From the NCBI RefSeq assembly GCF_000410515.1, contig NC_021500.1, forward strand, positions 744,001-808,000: a stretch of 64,000 bases of DNA, read 5' to 3'. Positions 28,922 to 44,452 of this stretch are shown here, in pieces (positions within the stretch are counted from its first letter, which is position 1; each line of letters opens with the position of its first letter). A program made the translations under genes and the position numbers. The DNA is from Enterobacter sp. R4-368 (lineage in GTDB: Bacteria > Pseudomonadota > Gammaproteobacteria > Enterobacterales > Enterobacteriaceae). The notes under the pieces were generated by a model. It searched no databases. It saw nothing but the letters and a program-made list of their open reading frames with translations, and was not told the DNA's origin.

Positions 28922-29755
28922 ATGGACAGTTCAGTTGATCGCCACGTCTTTTATATTTCTGATGGAACCGCTATCACCGCTGAAGTATTAGGCCATGCGG
29001 TCATGTCGCAATTCCCGGTTGCCGTCAGCAGTATTACGCTGCCGTTTGTGGAAAACGAGAGTCGGGCCCGTGCCGTCAAAGAACAAATAGACGCCATCTA
29101 TCAGCAAACCGGTAATCGCCCCCTGGTGTTCTACTCCATTGTGATACCGGAAATTCGCGCCATTATTTTGCAAAGCGAAGGATTTTGTCAGGATATCGTT
29201 CAGGCGCTGGTTGCGCCGCTGCAGGAGGAATTAAAACTCGATCCCACCCCCATTGCGCACCGCACACATGGGCTCAATCCCGGTAATTTAACGAAATACG
29301 ATGCGCGTATCGCGGCAATTGATTACACCCTCGCGCACGACGATGGTATTTCTTTGCGCAATCTTGATCAGGCGCAGGTGATTTTACTGGGCGTTTCGCG
29401 CTGTGGAAAAACACCGACCAGTCTGTATCTGGCGATGCAATTTGGTATTCGCGCGGCAAATTATCCTTTTATTGCCGATGATATGGATAACCTCGTTCTC
29501 CCCGCTGCGTTAAAGCCACTGCAGCATAAATTATTTGGTCTGACCATTAATCCGGAGCGCCTTGCTGCCATTCGCGAAGAGCGCCGGGAAAATAGCCGCT
29601 ACGCGTCATTGCGCCAGTGCCGGATGGAAGTTGCAGAAGTGGAAGCGCTTTATCGCAAGAATCAGATCCCCTGCCTTAATAGTACCAACTACTCGGTAGA
29701 AGAAATTGCCACCAAGATGCTCGATATTATGGGGTTAAATCGCCGCATGTACTAA
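28922..29755 (+). CDS. ppsR: PEP synthase regulatory protein (bifunctional kinase/pyrophosphorylase)
   Basis: Controls PpsA by ADP-dependent phosphorylation of an active-site threonine and by Pi-dependent dephosphorylation. 277 residues, DUF299 family. It starts [20 protein letters not shown] and has the P-loop [15 protein letters not shown] at about 155-170. It is divergent from ppsA. The TrpR operator of aroH overlaps its stop codon. Confidence 0.98.
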   Translation: MDSSVDRHVFYISDGTAITAEVLGHAVMSQFPVAVSSITLPFVENESRARAVKEQIDAIYQQTGNRPLVFYSIVIPEIRAIILQSEGFCQDIVQALVAPLQEELKLDPTPIAHRTHGLNPGNLTKYDARIAAIDYTLAHDDGISLRNLDQAQVILLGVSRCGKTPTSLYLAMQFGIRAANYPFIADDMDNLVLPAALKPLQHKLFGLTINPERLAAIREERRENSRYASLRQCRMEVAEVEALYRKNQIPCLNSTNYSVEEIATKMLDIMGLNRRMY

Positions 29756-29766
29756 CAAGCTAGTAC
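29749..29766 (+). promoter_or_regulatory. TrpR operator of aroH
   Basis: GTACTAACAAGCTAGTAC has perfect GTACTA/TAGTAC arms like known TrpR operators and covers the ppsR stop codon. TATGAT at about 29783 is a suitable -10 for aroH. Confidence 0.8.
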
Positions 29767-29909
29767 ACAGGTGCGAAGTGCGCTATGATATTGCCCGGAA
29801 ACGTGATGTGCTTTGCAACCCCTCTTGAAATAAGCCGGGATTGGTTTAAGGTGTTGCGCATCACTTCCGGCATTCCTGCCGCTGAAGCACCTAATTTTTG
29901 AGATTCTTG

Positions 29910-30956
29910 ATGAACAAAACCGATGAACTTCGCACTGCGCCAATCAGCAGCTTGGTGACACCAGCTGAACTTGCGCAGCGCTACCCTGTTACCTCAGAGG
30001 TAGCGGAGCATGTGACCGCATCCCGTCGGCGGATAGAAAAAATTCTGAATGGTGAAGATCGCCGCCTGTTGGTGATTATTGGTCCCTGCTCGATTCACGA
30101 TCTTGACGCCGCCGTTGATTACGCGAGCCGTTTACAAGTATTACGTGAAAAACACCACGCGCATCTGGAAATCGTTATGCGCACCTACTTCGAAAAACCG
30201 CGCACCGTTGTGGGCTGGAAAGGACTGATTTCCGATCCGGATCTGAACGGCAGTTACCGCGTAAATCACGGTCTTGAACTGGCGCGTAAACTGCTATTGC
30301 AGGTCAATGAGCTGGGAGTACCCACCGCGACCGAATTCCTCGATATGGTGACCGGCCAGTTTATTGCCGATTTAATTAGTTGGGGAGCGATTGGCGCGCG
30401 CACCACTGAAAGCCAAATTCACCGGGAAATGGCCTCGGCGCTTTCCTGCCCGGTCGGTTTTAAAAACGGTACCGATGGCAATACACGCATCGCCGTTGAC
30501 GCGATCCGCGCTTCACGTGCCAGCCATATGTTCCTGTCGCCGGATAAAAGCGGGCAAATGACCATTTATCAGACCAGCGGCAACCCGTACGGCCACATCA
30601 TTATGCGCGGCGGTAAAAAACCGAATTACCATGCCGGAGATATTGCCAACGCTTGCGATACGCTACGCGAATTTGGTTTGCCGGAGCATCTGGTAGTGGA
30701 TTTCAGTCATGGCAACTGCCAGAAAGAGCATCGCCGCCAGTTGGATGTCTGTGACGACATTTGTACGCAAATTCGTAATGGCTCGCTCGCGATCTCTGGT
30801 GTGATGGCGGAAAGTTTCCTGCAAGAAGGCACGCAAAAAATTGTCAGTGGCCAGCCGCTGGTATACGGGCAATCCATTACCGACCCATGCCTGAACTGGG
30901 AAGACAGTGAACTGCTGCTGGAAAAACTCGCAACCGCGGTTGCCACCCGTTTTTAA
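29910..30956 (+). CDS. aroH: Trp-sensitive DAHP synthase
   Basis: First step of the shikimate pathway: PEP plus erythrose 4-phosphate gives DAHP. 348 residues starting MNKTDELRTAPISSLVTPAE. Signature blocks are VIIGPCSIHD, MRTYFEKPRT, GWKGLISDPDLNGSY, PVGFKNGTDGN and VDFSHGNCQKEH. It matches AroH rather than AroF or AroG in the N-terminal region. A TTG four codons upstream is ignored. It is regulated by tryptophan through the TrpR operator and feedback inhibition. Confidence 0.97.
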   Translation: MNKTDELRTAPISSLVTPAELAQRYPVTSEVAEHVTASRRRIEKILNGEDRRLLVIIGPCSIHDLDAAVDYASRLQVLREKHHAHLEIVMRTYFEKPRTVVGWKGLISDPDLNGSYRVNHGLELARKLLLQVNELGVPTATEFLDMVTGQFIADLISWGAIGARTTESQIHREMASALSCPVGFKNGTDGNTRIAVDAIRASRASHMFLSPDKSGQMTIYQTSGNPYGHIIMRGGKKPNYHAGDIANACDTLREFGLPEHLVVDFSHGNCQKEHRRQLDVCDDICTQIRNGSLAISGVMAESFLQEGTQKIVSGQPLVYGQSITDPCLNWEDSELLLEKLATAVATRF

Positions 30957-31053
30957 CCTTTTCCTGCTGACTCAATTACGCATTCCCCCTACTTTTTCCT
31001 GGGGGAACTGCGTTCAGGTAAACAATCGCCCTTGCTTCACATCGTCATACTAT

Positions 31054-31068
31054 TGATAATCATTATCA
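31054..31068 (+). promoter_or_regulatory. Fur box of hemP
   Basis: TGATAATCATTATCA is a perfect 7-1-7 Fur motif about 25 bp before the hemP start. Confidence 0.88.
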
Positions 31069-31092
31069 TTGTTGGTTTGTCTTAAAACGGAT

Positions 31093-31284
31093 ATGTCGCA
31101 AATGGATAGCACGCCTGCATCACCGGTCACGCCTCAGGAAAAGCCCACGCACATCACCCCAACCGATCGCCGCATTCACAGCCGTTCACTGCTGGGGGAT
31201 GAAGGACGCGTCGTTATTGAGCACAACGGGCAGCAATACCTTCTGCGCCAGACGCATGCCGGAAAATTGATCCTGACAAAGTAG
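31093..31284 (+). CDS. hemP: Hemin uptake protein HemP
   Basis: Small protein (63 residues, YdiE in E. coli) associated with heme and iron uptake loci. The conserved C-terminal half reads RRIHSRSLLGDEGRVVIEHN then QQYLLRQTHAGKLILTK. The ATG at 31093 gives the E. coli length; an upstream TTG lies in the Fur box region and is unlikely. No hem transport genes are adjacent, as in E. coli. Biochemical role is not established. Confidence 0.93.
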   Translation: MSQMDSTPASPVTPQEKPTHITPTDRRIHSRSLLGDEGRVVIEHNGQQYLLRQTHAGKLILTK

Positions 31285-31290
31285 GCCATT

Positions 31291-32733
31291 TCAACTCGAA
31301 CAGCTGACTTTCAGCCGTTTGCCCCAGTCGGGCGGACGGCTGACGTAATCATCACTGCGATCGATAAATGGCTGGCGTAATGCCTCATGAAGTCGCTCCA
31401 GCTCGCTGCTATCGCCTTTCTCTGCGGCATCAATAGCGCGCTGCGCCAGCCAGTTTCGCAGCACCATTGCCGGGTTAACCCGTTGCATATGCGCCTGCCG
31501 CTGAGCGTCATCGATATTTTCCTGCTGTAAGCGTGAGCGATATTGTGCAAACCAGTCATCAAATGCGCCGCGATCGATAAACTCATCCCGTAACGGCGAC
31601 GCAGTGCTTTGCTGCTCGGTCAGGCTGAGCATGCGGAACGTACGCGTATAATCGCTACCTTCGCGCGCCATCAGCGCAAACAGCGAATTCAGAAGATCGT
31701 TATCGCCTTGCTGGCGAGTAAAGAAGCCCAGCTTGCTGCGCATCAACTGGCCATACTCGGTGAGTAACTGGTGCTGATAATCATCCAGCGCGGCGTTTAA
31801 CCCCTCCACAGCAATAAAGGGCGATAGCGACTGCGCCAGGCGCTGCAGATTCCACAGCGCCACCGCCGGCTGGTTTTCAAAGCTGTACCGCCCCTGGTAA
31901 TCAGAGTGGTTACAGATAAAACCGGGCTGGTAATCATCGAGAAAACCGAACGGGCCATAGTCGATTGTTAAACCAAGAATCGACATGTTATCGGTATTCA
32001 TTACACCGTGCGCGAACCCTACCGCTTGCCAGCGCGCAATCATCTGCGCGGTGCGCCGCACGACATCCCGGAACCATGCGACATATTTATCGCTTTCGTT
32101 TTGCAATTCCGGCCAGTGATGACGGATAACAAAATCTGCCAGTTGACGGACTTTTTGCGGATCGCGTCGGTAGTAAAAATGTTCGAAATGACCAAAGCGC
32201 ACATGACTTTCGGCAATACGCATCAGCATCGCGCCCTGCTCCTGCGTTTCGCGCATGACTGGCGTATCGCTGGTCACAATGCTCAATGCCCGCGTGGTCG
32301 GGATCCCCAGATAGTGCATCGCTTCCGAAGCCAGACTTTCACGGATGGTCGAACGCAACACCGCGCGGCCATCCCCCATGCGTGAATACGGCGTCAGCCC
32401 GGCACCTTTTAAGTGCCAGTCCCGGGTTGTGCCGTCCGGGAGTTGCTGTTCACCGAGCAAAATTCCGCGTCCATCACCTAATTGCCCGGCCCAGACACCA
32501 AACTGATGTCCACTATAAACCTGCGCCAGTGGGGACATGCCGGGTAACAGCGCTTCGCCGCCCCAGATGCCGGCTCCCGAGACGGGATGAAACAGCGCAT
32601 CCGGTACATCCAGCGCATGTGCCAGTAGCTCATTGCGCCATAGCAGACGGGCGTTGTGCAGCGGTGTTGGGGATAATGCGGTATAAAAATCTGGCAATTC
32701 ATCTCGCCAGTGGGTAGTAAAAGACAGGGTCAT
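31291..32733 (-). CDS. selO: Protein adenylyltransferase SelO
   Basis: Pseudokinase-fold enzyme that AMPylates proteins in the oxidative stress response (former YdiU). 480 residues. The nucleotide-binding region reads [20 protein letters not shown] and [20 protein letters not shown]. The metal and catalytic block is [20 protein letters not shown] then [15 protein letters not shown]. The C-terminal VSCSS carries the cysteine that is selenocysteine in eukaryotic homologues. AGGAGGA precedes the ATG. Confidence 0.97.
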   Translation of the reverse strand: MTLSFTTHWRDELPDFYTALSPTPLHNARLLWRNELLAHALDVPDALFHPVSGAGIWGGEALLPGMSPLAQVYSGHQFGVWAGQLGDGRGILLGEQQLPDGTTRDWHLKGAGLTPYSRMGDGRAVLRSTIRESLASEAMHYLGIPTTRALSIVTSDTPVMRETQEQGAMLMRIAESHVRFGHFEHFYYRRDPQKVRQLADFVIRHHWPELQNESDKYVAWFRDVVRRTAQMIARWQAVGFAHGVMNTDNMSILGLTIDYGPFGFLDDYQPGFICNHSDYQGRYSFENQPAVALWNLQRLAQSLSPFIAVEGLNAALDDYQHQLLTEYGQLMRSKLGFFTRQQGDNDLLNSLFALMAREGSDYTRTFRMLSLTEQQSTASPLRDEFIDRGAFDDWFAQYRSRLQQENIDDAQRQAHMQRVNPAMVLRNWLAQRAIDAAEKGDSSELERLHEALRQPFIDRSDDYVSRPPDWGKRLKVSCSS

Positions 32734-32794
32734 GGTTCCTCCTGCCTTTAGTGTAGTGCTAACTTTGGCGTTTAAACACCAGGCAAAAGCAGGG

Positions 32795-33508
32795 CTATGG
32801 CTGAACCAGAGAAGTTAACTGTTCGACGGTGACGGGTGGCCACATGGCACCCTGCATGGCGCTAAAGGAAAAGGCTGCTGCCCGGTTGAGCGCCTGTTCA
32901 TCATCAATGCCTGCAATCATCAATGCATCACAATAGGGTTCAAGCTGCGCAACAATCACCCGCATAAAAGGTTCGAATGAAGGTGACGCCAGCCGCTGAT
33001 GAACAAAATTTTTATCCAGTACCACGCGCTTAAATAAACCATCAAAAATGGCTTTTGTCGAAGCGGTTCCGGCACCAAAATTAGCCAGCACCAGTGAATA
33101 TTGTTTCGCCAATAGAAACAAGGGGTGATTATCTTTTCCCTTATTTAGATCGGGAAAATTCTCATTAATGGTAAATTCAAGAAAAGGAAATTTCCTAATG
33201 TTTGTCGCTAGCGTTTCATCTGCCAACAAGACATCAACCAAAGAGGGCGCAATATTAATCCAGGCCGTTAATTGATGTTGAATAAAAAAGAGTTGGCAGG
33301 CTTCAAGGAGTGCCAGTTGTTCATTGAATAAAGCGAGTATTTCTTCAGGCGTAAGGCGCGGAATGACCAGCTCTGTAGGCGTGCGGACATTGCTGTCTGG
33401 CCCCACAAAGTTAACGATAATTTCCAGTCCCTGTAGCATTCCGTTACCTTTCCTCGCAGGCAGTAATAGAAGCTCAGAGCGATATGTGTCATCCAGCGAT
33501 ACTATCAT
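32795..33508 (-). CDS. ydiV: Anti-FlhDC factor YdiV (degenerate EAL)
   Basis: 237 residues matching E. coli/Salmonella YdiV, a catalytically inactive EAL protein that binds FlhD, blocks FlhDC action and targets it for degradation under poor nutrition. [38 protein letters not shown] and [10 protein letters not shown] are diagnostic, and canonical EAL metal ligands are missing. A flagellin gene with a sigma-28 promoter lies 11 kb away and would be affected through FlhDC and FliA. The ribosome site is weak, as in E. coli, where translation is poor. Confidence 0.95.
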   Translation of the reverse strand: MIVSLDDTYRSELLLLPARKGNGMLQGLEIIVNFVGPDSNVRTPTELVIPRLTPEEILALFNEQLALLEACQLFFIQHQLTAWINIAPSLVDVLLADETLATNIRKFPFLEFTINENFPDLNKGKDNHPLFLLAKQYSLVLANFGAGTASTKAIFDGLFKRVVLDKNFVHQRLASPSFEPFMRVIVAQLEPYCDALMIAGIDDEQALNRAAAFSFSAMQGAMWPPVTVEQLTSLVQP

Positions 33509-33731
33509 TGCGCCAGCCCCGCATTAAGGGTGATATCCGGCATTGTCAAACACAGGTGGAAATATTTCAAATCTATTGTTTTAAATGAGATTAACTTCAT
33601 TTTTTTCCCGTTTTATTTTTTGGCTTCTCCTTAACCTTTATTAGCCTGATAACGAATTGATGGATGTCCGGATCCCAATGTACACAGATCTTAATTAAGA
33701 TAAACGTGATTATTTAGTGGAAATTTCCTGG

Positions 33732-33757
33732 TTTAAAAAAAGCCCTTGCGGGCTTTC
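33732..33757 (-). terminator. nlpC terminator
   Basis: AAAGCCC, loop TTGC, GGGCTTT; read leftward it ends in a run of T, a few bases after the nlpC stop. Confidence 0.85.
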
Positions 33758-33762
33758 TCATT

Positions 33763-34227
33763 CTAGATGCGGCGTGCTTGCCAGAAATTTTTACGCCAGT
33801 AGACATTATCCAGCGAAGAACGCATCACTCCCCGGCTGGTTGAGGCATGAATGAACTCATTATCTGTATCGTAAATTCCAACGTGCAACCCGCTCTCTCC
33901 GGAACCGGTTTTAAAGAAAACCAGATCGCCTGGCAGCAAATCCTCTTTATCGATTTTCGTGCCAATTTCCGCCTGTTGCCGCGTCTCGCGCGGCAATTGC
34001 AACGAAAACTTATCGCGAAACGTCATCATAACGAAGCCGGAACAATCAACACCGGAACGGCTCATGCCACCGTAGCGATAGGGCGTACCATGCCACTGGC
34101 TAAGCTGATCATTCAGGCCAGCAATAACGGTTATCGAATCTGACAATCTTGGATTTGGCGGCGGCGCGCGATGAGAACTACATCCTGCAAGGAATAACGC
34201 CGCTGCCAGCAATAACCAGATACGCAT
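33763..34227 (-). CDS. nlpC: NlpC/P60-family lipoprotein (probable cell-wall endopeptidase)
   Basis: 154 residues. Signal peptide with lipobox LFLAGC (lipidated cysteine about 16). The C40 peptidase domain has catalytic cysteine in RSGVDCSGFVMMTF, histidine in GLHVGIYDTDNEFIHAS, and the family-typical PYRYGG. Members cleave the D-iGlu to meso-DAP bond in peptidoglycan peptides. Upstream of btuD in the usual nlpC-btuDE cluster. Confidence 0.95.
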   Translation of the reverse strand: MRIWLLLAAALFLAGCSSHRAPPPNPRLSDSITVIAGLNDQLSQWHGTPYRYGGMSRSGVDCSGFVMMTFRDKFSLQLPRETRQQAEIGTKIDKEDLLPGDLVFFKTGSGESGLHVGIYDTDNEFIHASTSRGVMRSSLDNVYWRKNFWQARRI

Positions 34228-34305
34228 CCTGGATCAAGCCTCTTTATTTCTTTTTCTCGGAATAATCTACCGTGTGAATCAGATATGTGGCAAGTCACGT
34301 TTTCG

Positions 34306-35055
34306 TCACGTTGTAGGGATCAACACGCGGTGACCTTCCACATCCAGTTGGCGAAAAGCCAAACCATACGCCGTCGCCAGATGCGATGGCGTCAGCACCT
34401 CATTCTGCCGTCCGCTCATTAACAGTTTGCCACCGCTGAGCAACCATGCCTGGCGCGCATGCCTCAACGTATGGTTAAGATCGTGGCTACTCATCACCAC
34501 GGTAATACCTGCGGCAACCAGCTCGTTTAAAAGCTTATCCAGTGCCGCCTGCTGGGCAACATCGAGGCTATTCATCGGCTCATCCAGCAATAAAAGCTCT
34601 CCGGCGGGGTTGCCGGCCGGGTGAATCTGTAAAATCACCGCCGCTAAGCGTACCCGTTGCCATTCGCCGCCTGACAGGTGATTCACCGCCCGCCCCAGCT
34701 TATCGCTGAGGCCGAGCTTGCCCGCAATCTGCGCCAGCAGCGCGGTCTGTGCGTTATCGCGCTGATGCAGGGATAAGTACTGCCAGACAGGCATAGCGAA
34801 CGGCGGTGTCTGCTGTTGGGCCAGGTAAGCACGATGTTGCGCCAGTTGCGATGCAGGCCACTGCGCCAGCGAACGGGCATTAAACAGCACCCTTCCCTGC
34901 CCGCCCGATAACCCGGCAATGCGCGCCAGCAGTGTGCTTTTCCCCGCACCATTCGGCCCGACCAGATGCAGAACTTCTCCCCGGCCGACCGATGCCGTTA
35001 TCGGCCCAAGCCTGCCGGGTTCAGCCACATCCTGAAGCTGCAACAGCATCGACAT
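34306..35055 (-). CDS. btuD: Vitamin B12 import ATPase BtuD
   Basis: ATP-binding subunit of the BtuCDF importer. 249 residues with Walker [11 protein letters not shown], signature [14 protein letters not shown] and Walker [13 protein letters not shown]. Its ATG overlaps the btuE stop by one base (TAATG). Confidence 0.98.
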   Translation of the reverse strand: MSMLLQLQDVAEPGRLGPITASVGRGEVLHLVGPNGAGKSTLLARIAGLSGGQGRVLFNARSLAQWPASQLAQHRAYLAQQQTPPFAMPVWQYLSLHQRDNAQTALLAQIAGKLGLSDKLGRAVNHLSGGEWQRVRLAAVILQIHPAGNPAGELLLLDEPMNSLDVAQQAALDKLLNELVAAGITVVMSSHDLNHTLRHARQAWLLSGGKLLMSGRQNEVLTPSHLATAYGLAFRQLDVEGHRVLIPTT

Positions 35056-35606
35056 TACTTCGCCAGCGCCTGTTTTACCGCGTCAACGAGAATTGGATCT
35101 TCTGGTGTCATATCCGGAGAGAAACGTTGAATCACCTTGCCGTCACGACCAATCAGGAATTTTTCAAAATTCCACAGAATATCGCCCGGCTCTTTCGGCG
35201 CACGACCTTTGCTCTCCATACGTTCGTAGAAACCGCTGCCCTGAGGTGCAACGGCCTTCGGCGCTGCGGCAACCAGCTTTTTATACAGCGGGTGACGTGC
35301 TTCGCCATTCACATCGATTTTGCTGAACAGCGGAAATGTTACGCCATACGTGGTGCTACAGAAGGTTTTAATTTCCTCTTCTGAACCCGGTTCCTGGCCG
35401 AGAAACTGATTGCAGGGGAAACCGAGTACGGTAAAACCTTCACTTTCAAATTCTTTTTGCATCTGCTCCAGCTGTTCGTACTGCGGCGTCAGCCCACATT
35501 TCGAGGCGACGTTGACCAACAGCAGCACCTTGCCGTGGTAACCGGCAAGCGTTGTCTGCTCGCCATCGATAGTCTTAACTTCAGTATTGAGAATATCCTG
35601 TTGCAT
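35055..35606 (-). CDS. btuE: Thioredoxin/glutathione peroxidase BtuE
   Basis: Non-essential for B12 transport despite its name; reduces lipid and organic peroxides. 183 residues, glutathione peroxidase fold. The peroxidatic cysteine is in [16 protein letters not shown], the resolving region in [14 protein letters not shown], and tryptophan and asparagine in [15 protein letters not shown]. Lies between btuC and btuD, 30-odd bases after btuC. Confidence 0.97.
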   Translation of the reverse strand: MQQDILNTEVKTIDGEQTTLAGYHGKVLLLVNVASKCGLTPQYEQLEQMQKEFESEGFTVLGFPCNQFLGQEPGSEEEIKTFCSTTYGVTFPLFSKIDVNGEARHPLYKKLVAAAPKAVAPQGSGFYERMESKGRAPKEPGDILWNFEKFLIGRDGKVIQRFSPDMTPEDPILVDAVKQALAK

Positions 35607-35640
35607 AGCGTCACCTTAATGAATGTTATGGTTTGCGGGC

Positions 35641-36621
35641 TCAACGCCCGGCTCTCAATAATAGCCAGATAAATACCGGCGCGCCCAGCGTCGAGGTCAC
35701 AACGCCTATCGGCAACTCGGCCGCACTGAGCGCCAGACGCGCTATCACATCGGCAAATAACAGTGCCACCGCCCCTGCCAGCGCGCAGCCTGGCAGCAAT
35801 GCCCGATGATCGGTCAAACCGCACAGACGTAAGATATGTGGAATGACCAGACCGATAAAACCAATTGAGCCTGCCAGCGCGACGCTTACCCCGACCAGCC
35901 AGCCCGTGGCTACCACCAGCACGTTTCGCCATAGCCACATCGGTAACCCTAACTGGCGCGCGGAAATGTCTCCCAGCGCCAGCATATTCAAGGGCCGGGA
36001 CTGGAAACAGACCCAAATGATGACTGGCACCAGCGCCGCCATCAGCCAACTTTGTTGCCAGTCCACGCCGCCGAAACCGCCCATCATCCAGTACATCAAC
36101 TGGCGCAAATCGAAGGAGGAAGAGAAATAGACGGCCCAGGTCATTAATGCGGTACAGATAATACCCAACGCGACGCCAGCCAGCAGTAAACGGCTGGTAG
36201 AGATGTGGCGGCGCGCGAAACGCAGCAGAATCAGCGTCACAACGAGCGCGCCAGCGATCGCACAAACGCCGAGCGCCCAGCCAGGGAGCAATCCGCCGCC
36301 CAGCAATACAGCAGCAATGAGCCCAACGCCCGCACCGCTTGAGACTCCAAGCAATCCTGGTTCCGCAAGCGGGTTTTCGAACAGTGCCTGCATCACCGCA
36401 CCGCATAACGCCAGTGCAGCCCCAACCAACAACACGGCCAGCGTGCGCGGCAAACGAATTTGCCAGACAAACAGTTGCCCATCCGGCGTAAACCAGGCGC
36501 CCGGAGAAATCCATTGATCGCCCGCGCAGAGACTAAACAGCAGCGCGAAGAGTAAGAGCAGCAGCAATCCACCCAGCCAGCGGCGGTTGCGTTGCTGTTG
36601 AAGATGAGCGTATGCCAGCAT
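35641..36621 (-). CDS. btuC: Vitamin B12 import permease BtuC
   Basis: Membrane subunit of BtuCDF, FecCD family, ten helices. The ATG beginning [17 protein letters not shown] gives 326 residues as in E. coli; a GTG ten codons upstream is possible. [39 protein letters not shown] and [13 protein letters not shown] (the coupling loop region to BtuD) are diagnostic. Confidence 0.96.
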   Translation of the reverse strand: MLAYAHLQQQRNRRWLGGLLLLLLFALLFSLCAGDQWISPGAWFTPDGQLFVWQIRLPRTLAVLLVGAALALCGAVMQALFENPLAEPGLLGVSSGAGVGLIAAVLLGGGLLPGWALGVCAIAGALVVTLILLRFARRHISTSRLLLAGVALGIICTALMTWAVYFSSSFDLRQLMYWMMGGFGGVDWQQSWLMAALVPVIIWVCFQSRPLNMLALGDISARQLGLPMWLWRNVLVVATGWLVGVSVALAGSIGFIGLVIPHILRLCGLTDHRALLPGCALAGAVALLFADVIARLALSAAELPIGVVTSTLGAPVFIWLLLRAGR

Positions 36622-36682
36622 GTTTTCCGTTTTATTGGTCAGCAAGGCCACTGATTCTAAGGTTGATGCCGGATGCTGAAAA

Positions 36683-36709
36683 GAAAAAAGGCCGCGATGC
36701 GGCCTTTTT
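36683..36709 (-). terminator. ihfA terminator
   Basis: AAAAAGGCCGC, loop GAT, GCGGCCTTTTT, just past the ihfA stop. It ends the pheST-ihfA transcript. Confidence 0.92.
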
Positions 36710-36721
36710 AATTAGTTCATA

Positions 36722-37021
36722 TCATTCAGCTTTGGGCGAAGCGTTTTCGACACGGCTCTTTAACTTCTGGCCGGGTCTGAAGGTCACCACGCGCCGGGCT
36801 GTAATGGGAATATCTTCGCCCGTTTTTGGATTACGACCCGGACGTTGATTTTTGTCGCGCAAATCGAAATTGCCAAAGCCGGAGAGTTTTACCTGCTCAC
36901 CGTTTTCCAGAGCACGACGGATCTCTTCGAAAAACAGCTCTACCAGCTCTTTTGCGTCCCGTTTGCTAAGCCCAAGCTTATCAAACAGATATTCTGACAT
37001 TTCAGCTTTTGTAAGCGCCAT
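36722..37021 (-). CDS. ihfA: Integration host factor alpha subunit
   Basis: Heterodimeric DNA-bending protein. 99 residues beginning [20 protein letters not shown], with the DNA-binding beta-arm [19 protein letters not shown] that carries the intercalating proline. Four bases after pheT, in the classical pheMST-ihfA operon. Confidence 0.99.
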   Translation of the reverse strand: MALTKAEMSEYLFDKLGLSKRDAKELVELFFEEIRRALENGEQVKLSGFGNFDLRDKNQRPGRNPKTGEDIPITARRVVTFRPGQKLKSRVENASPKAE

Positions 37022-37025
37022 AGGT

Positions 37026-40571
<3,546 letters not shown>

Positions 40572-40657
40572 GCTTGCGTTACCTTAACAGGGTAAGTGGC
40601 GGTGATGGCTTATTGAAAACGCATCACGGCAAAATGTCAATGCATTGATAATGTTAA

Positions 40658-40684
40658 AGCAAAAGAGGGAGCTAAGCTCCCTCT
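40658..40684 (-). terminator. rplT terminator
   Basis: GAGGGAGC, loop TAA, GCTCCCTC on the plus strand; read leftward it ends in TTTTGCTTT soon after the rplT stop. Known partial readthrough into pheM in E. coli is compatible. Confidence 0.8.
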
Positions 40685-40695
40685 CTTAAACTGGC

Positions 40696-41076
<381 letters not shown>

Positions 41077-41101
41077 TTAAAAAAGTTAAAAGGTTAACGA
41101 C

Positions 41102-41302
<201 letters not shown>

Positions 41303-41391
41303 TTAACTTCCACTTCGCATTGTTAATAAACGAAACAAAGGCGAACTAAACCCGTGAGCTTGTGGCCCACAGGTTTAATTACTTGATGGCC

Positions 41392-41937
<546 letters not shown>

Positions 41938-43866
41938 TTATTCCTCCAGTTGTTGAAGACTGCGGCTGCGAATCTCTTGTTGCAGCTTCTCGATAACATC
42001 ATTTACGTCCAGGCTACCCAGGTCTTTACCGCGACGGGTACGCACAGCTACTTTGCCGGCTTCAACCTCTTTGTCACCACAAACCAGCATATAAGGGACA
42101 CGACGTAAAGTGTGCTCGCGGATTTTAAAGCCAATCTTCTCGTTTCTCAAGTCTGCTTTTACACGAATGCCCGCATTTTGCAGTTTACGGGTCAATTCGT
42201 TAACGTATTCAGCCTGCGAATCAGTGATGTTCATCACAACTACTTGCACAGGGGCAAGCCAGGTTGGGAAGAAGCCCGCAAATTCCTCAGTCAGGATGCC
42301 GATAAAGCGCTCCAGAGAACCAAGAATTGCACGGTGAATCATCACCGGGACTTGTCGCTCGTTACTTTCGCCAACATAAGAGGCATTCAGACGAGACGGC
42401 AAGGAGAAGTCCAGCTGGACAGTACCGCACTGCCATGCACGATCGAGGCAGTCATACAGGGTAAATTCAATTTTCGGACCGTAGAATGCGCCTTCACCCA
42501 GTTGATACTCAAACGGGATATTATTCTCTTCCAGCGCCACAGCCAGGTCCGCCTCAGCACGATCCCACATCTCGTCGCTACCGATACGTTTTTCCGGACG
42601 AGTGGAGAGTTTGACGACGATCTTCTCGAAGCCAAAGGTGCTGTACATATCGTAGACTAAACGGATACAAGCGTTCACTTCATCGCGCACCTGCTCTTCT
42701 GTACAGAAGATGTGAGCGTCATCCTGAGTGAAGCCGCGTACACGCATTAAGCCATGCAGAGCGCCTGACGGCTCGTTACGATGGCAACTACCGAACTCTG
42801 CCATACGTAACGGCAGGTCGCGGTAGGATTTTAAGCCCTGGTTAAAGATCTGAACGTGACCCGGGCAGTTCATCGGCTTGATGCAATATTCACGGTTCTC
42901 AGAAGACGTCGTAAACATGGCATCTTTGTAGTTGTCCCAGTGGCCGGTTTTTTCCCACAGCACACGGTCCATCATGAACGGGCCTTTCACTTCCTGATAC
43001 TGGTACTCTTTCAGTTTAGAACGTACGAAAGTTTCCAGTTCGCGGAAGATAGTCCAGCCATCGTTATGCCAGAACACCATACCCGGCGCTTCTTCCTGCA
43101 TGTGATACAGATCGAGCTGTTTCCCGATTTTACGGTGATCGCGTTTTGCCGCTTCTTCCAGACGTTGCAGATAAGCGTTCAGCGCTTTTTTATCTGCCCA
43201 CGCGGTACCATAGATACGCTGCAGCATTTTATTATTGCTGTCACCGCGCCAGTAGGCACCCGCTGTTTTCATCAATTTGAAGTGATGGCAGAAACGCATG
43301 TTCGGCACGTGCGGACCACGGCACATGTCGACATATTCCTGATGATGATACAAGCCAGGCTTGTCATCATGGGCAATATTCTCATCAAGGATCGAAACTT
43401 TATAGCTTTCGCCGCGTTTAACAAATGTTTCACGCGCCTCTTTCCAGCTTACTTTCTGCTTGATGACATCGTAGTTTGTTTCGGCGAGCTCATGCATACG
43501 CTTTTCGAGCGCGTCGATATCTTCCTGGGTCAGCGTATGGTCAAGATCAACGTCATAGTAGAAACCGTTATCAATAACCGGACCAATAGCCATTTTGGTG
43601 TTGGGCCAAAGTTGCTTAATCGCGTGACCTAACAGATGCGCGCAGGAGTGGCGAATGATTTCCAGTCCGTCCTCATCTTTTGCGGTGATGATGGCAAGTT
43701 TGGCATCGCTGTCAATCACATCGCATGCATCTACCAGTTCACCGTTGACGCGGCCAGCGATACAGGCTTTCGCCAGTCCCGGACCGATATCCAGCGCAAC
43801 ATCCATTGGGCTTACAGCGTGGTCGTAATGGCGTTGGCTGCCATCAGGAAGAGTAATTACAGGCAT
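41938..43866 (-). CDS. thrS: Threonyl-tRNA synthetase
   Basis: 642 residues. N-terminal TGS domain, then editing domain with [15 protein letters not shown] and the cysteine in [10 protein letters not shown], then the class II core with zinc ligands in [10 protein letters not shown] and further on, motif 2 [20 protein letters not shown], and a C-terminal anticodon domain. It heads the thrS-infC-rpmI-rplT-pheMST-ihfA block. Confidence 0.99.
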   Translation of the reverse strand: MPVITLPDGSQRHYDHAVSPMDVALDIGPGLAKACIAGRVNGELVDACDVIDSDAKLAIITAKDEDGLEIIRHSCAHLLGHAIKQLWPNTKMAIGPVIDNGFYYDVDLDHTLTQEDIDALEKRMHELAETNYDVIKQKVSWKEARETFVKRGESYKVSILDENIAHDDKPGLYHHQEYVDMCRGPHVPNMRFCHHFKLMKTAGAYWRGDSNNKMLQRIYGTAWADKKALNAYLQRLEEAAKRDHRKIGKQLDLYHMQEEAPGMVFWHNDGWTIFRELETFVRSKLKEYQYQEVKGPFMMDRVLWEKTGHWDNYKDAMFTTSSENREYCIKPMNCPGHVQIFNQGLKSYRDLPLRMAEFGSCHRNEPSGALHGLMRVRGFTQDDAHIFCTEEQVRDEVNACIRLVYDMYSTFGFEKIVVKLSTRPEKRIGSDEMWDRAEADLAVALEENNIPFEYQLGEGAFYGPKIEFTLYDCLDRAWQCGTVQLDFSLPSRLNASYVGESNERQVPVMIHRAILGSLERFIGILTEEFAGFFPTWLAPVQVVVMNITDSQAEYVNELTRKLQNAGIRVKADLRNEKIGFKIREHTLRRVPYMLVCGDKEVEAGKVAVRTRRGKDLGSLDVNDVIEKLQQEIRSRSLQQLEE

Positions 43867-44249
43867 TTCATTTCCTTAATTTGCAGTGGTGCCCCGCACG
43901 AAAGAGCACATACAAAATGAGAGATCAAAGATATAACAGCCGCGACGATAAGTTTTCTCGCTTCACTCTGCGGAATCTGTACAGCGTAGAGATCAACTGC
44001 TACCTGATACCCTTACCTGCCGCTGTTAAGTACCCGGCAATAGTACACATTTGCGCAGGGGGTTGAAAGGATTAGTGTGACTCAGCTCAAGAGTGCGGCT
44101 TTATTGCAGTTTCAAAACTCCGCACAGAAAACGTTTCAAAAACAACCACCCGACCTAAGGATTGTCTGAATTTTTACCAAATTCTTGACATAGCGGTATC
44201 TCAAGCCGTTTATTTGGCTACCCGTTAACACCTAACCTACTGATAAAGC
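43867..44249 (-). promoter_or_regulatory. thrS leader (autoregulatory operator) and promoter region
   Basis: About 190 bases upstream of thrS contain several short inverted repeats, and AAGGAAATGAA precedes the ATG. In E. coli the corresponding leader folds into tRNA-like hairpins bound by ThrRS to block ribosome binding. Homology by position and partial sequence only; I have not folded it. TTGACA at about 44184 (plus-strand reading) may instead serve the small gene at 44250. Confidence 0.5.
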
Positions 44250-44375
44250 ATGGTAATCCTTTACTTCGTTATTATTTTCGCGCTTCTCGCGATCATTATT
44301 TTTTCGTTTTATAAGCACCACAGCATGAAGTCATCCCGCTCCCTTCCGGGCCGTTACAAGAAACGGCGTCAATAA
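44250..44375 (+). CDS. 41-residue basic membrane protein, unknown function
   Basis: A single hydrophobic helix at residues 2-20 (VILYFVIIFALLAIIIFSF) is followed by a strongly basic tail (YKHHSMKSSRSLPGRYKKRRQ minus one), so the C-terminus probably faces the cytosol. A strong terminator follows 33 bases later, and a plausible promoter precedes it, so a short monocistronic transcript is likely. Codon phase and the neat stop-terminator layout favour a real gene. The ribosome site is weak. Confidence 0.6.
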   Translation: MVILYFVIIFALLAIIIFSFYKHHSMKSSRSLPGRYKKRRQ

Positions 44376-44407
44376 CGCCACCTTCCTTGACCAGGTATGA
44401 CTGTTCA

Positions 44408-44434
44408 GAAAGGCACGCACGTGCCTTTCTTTAT
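44408..44434 (+). terminator. Terminator after the 41-residue gene
   Basis: GAAAGGCACG and CGTGCCTTTC separated by CA, followed by TTTATC. Confidence 0.85.
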
Positions 44435-44452
44435 CATATCCAGCCTGCTTTT

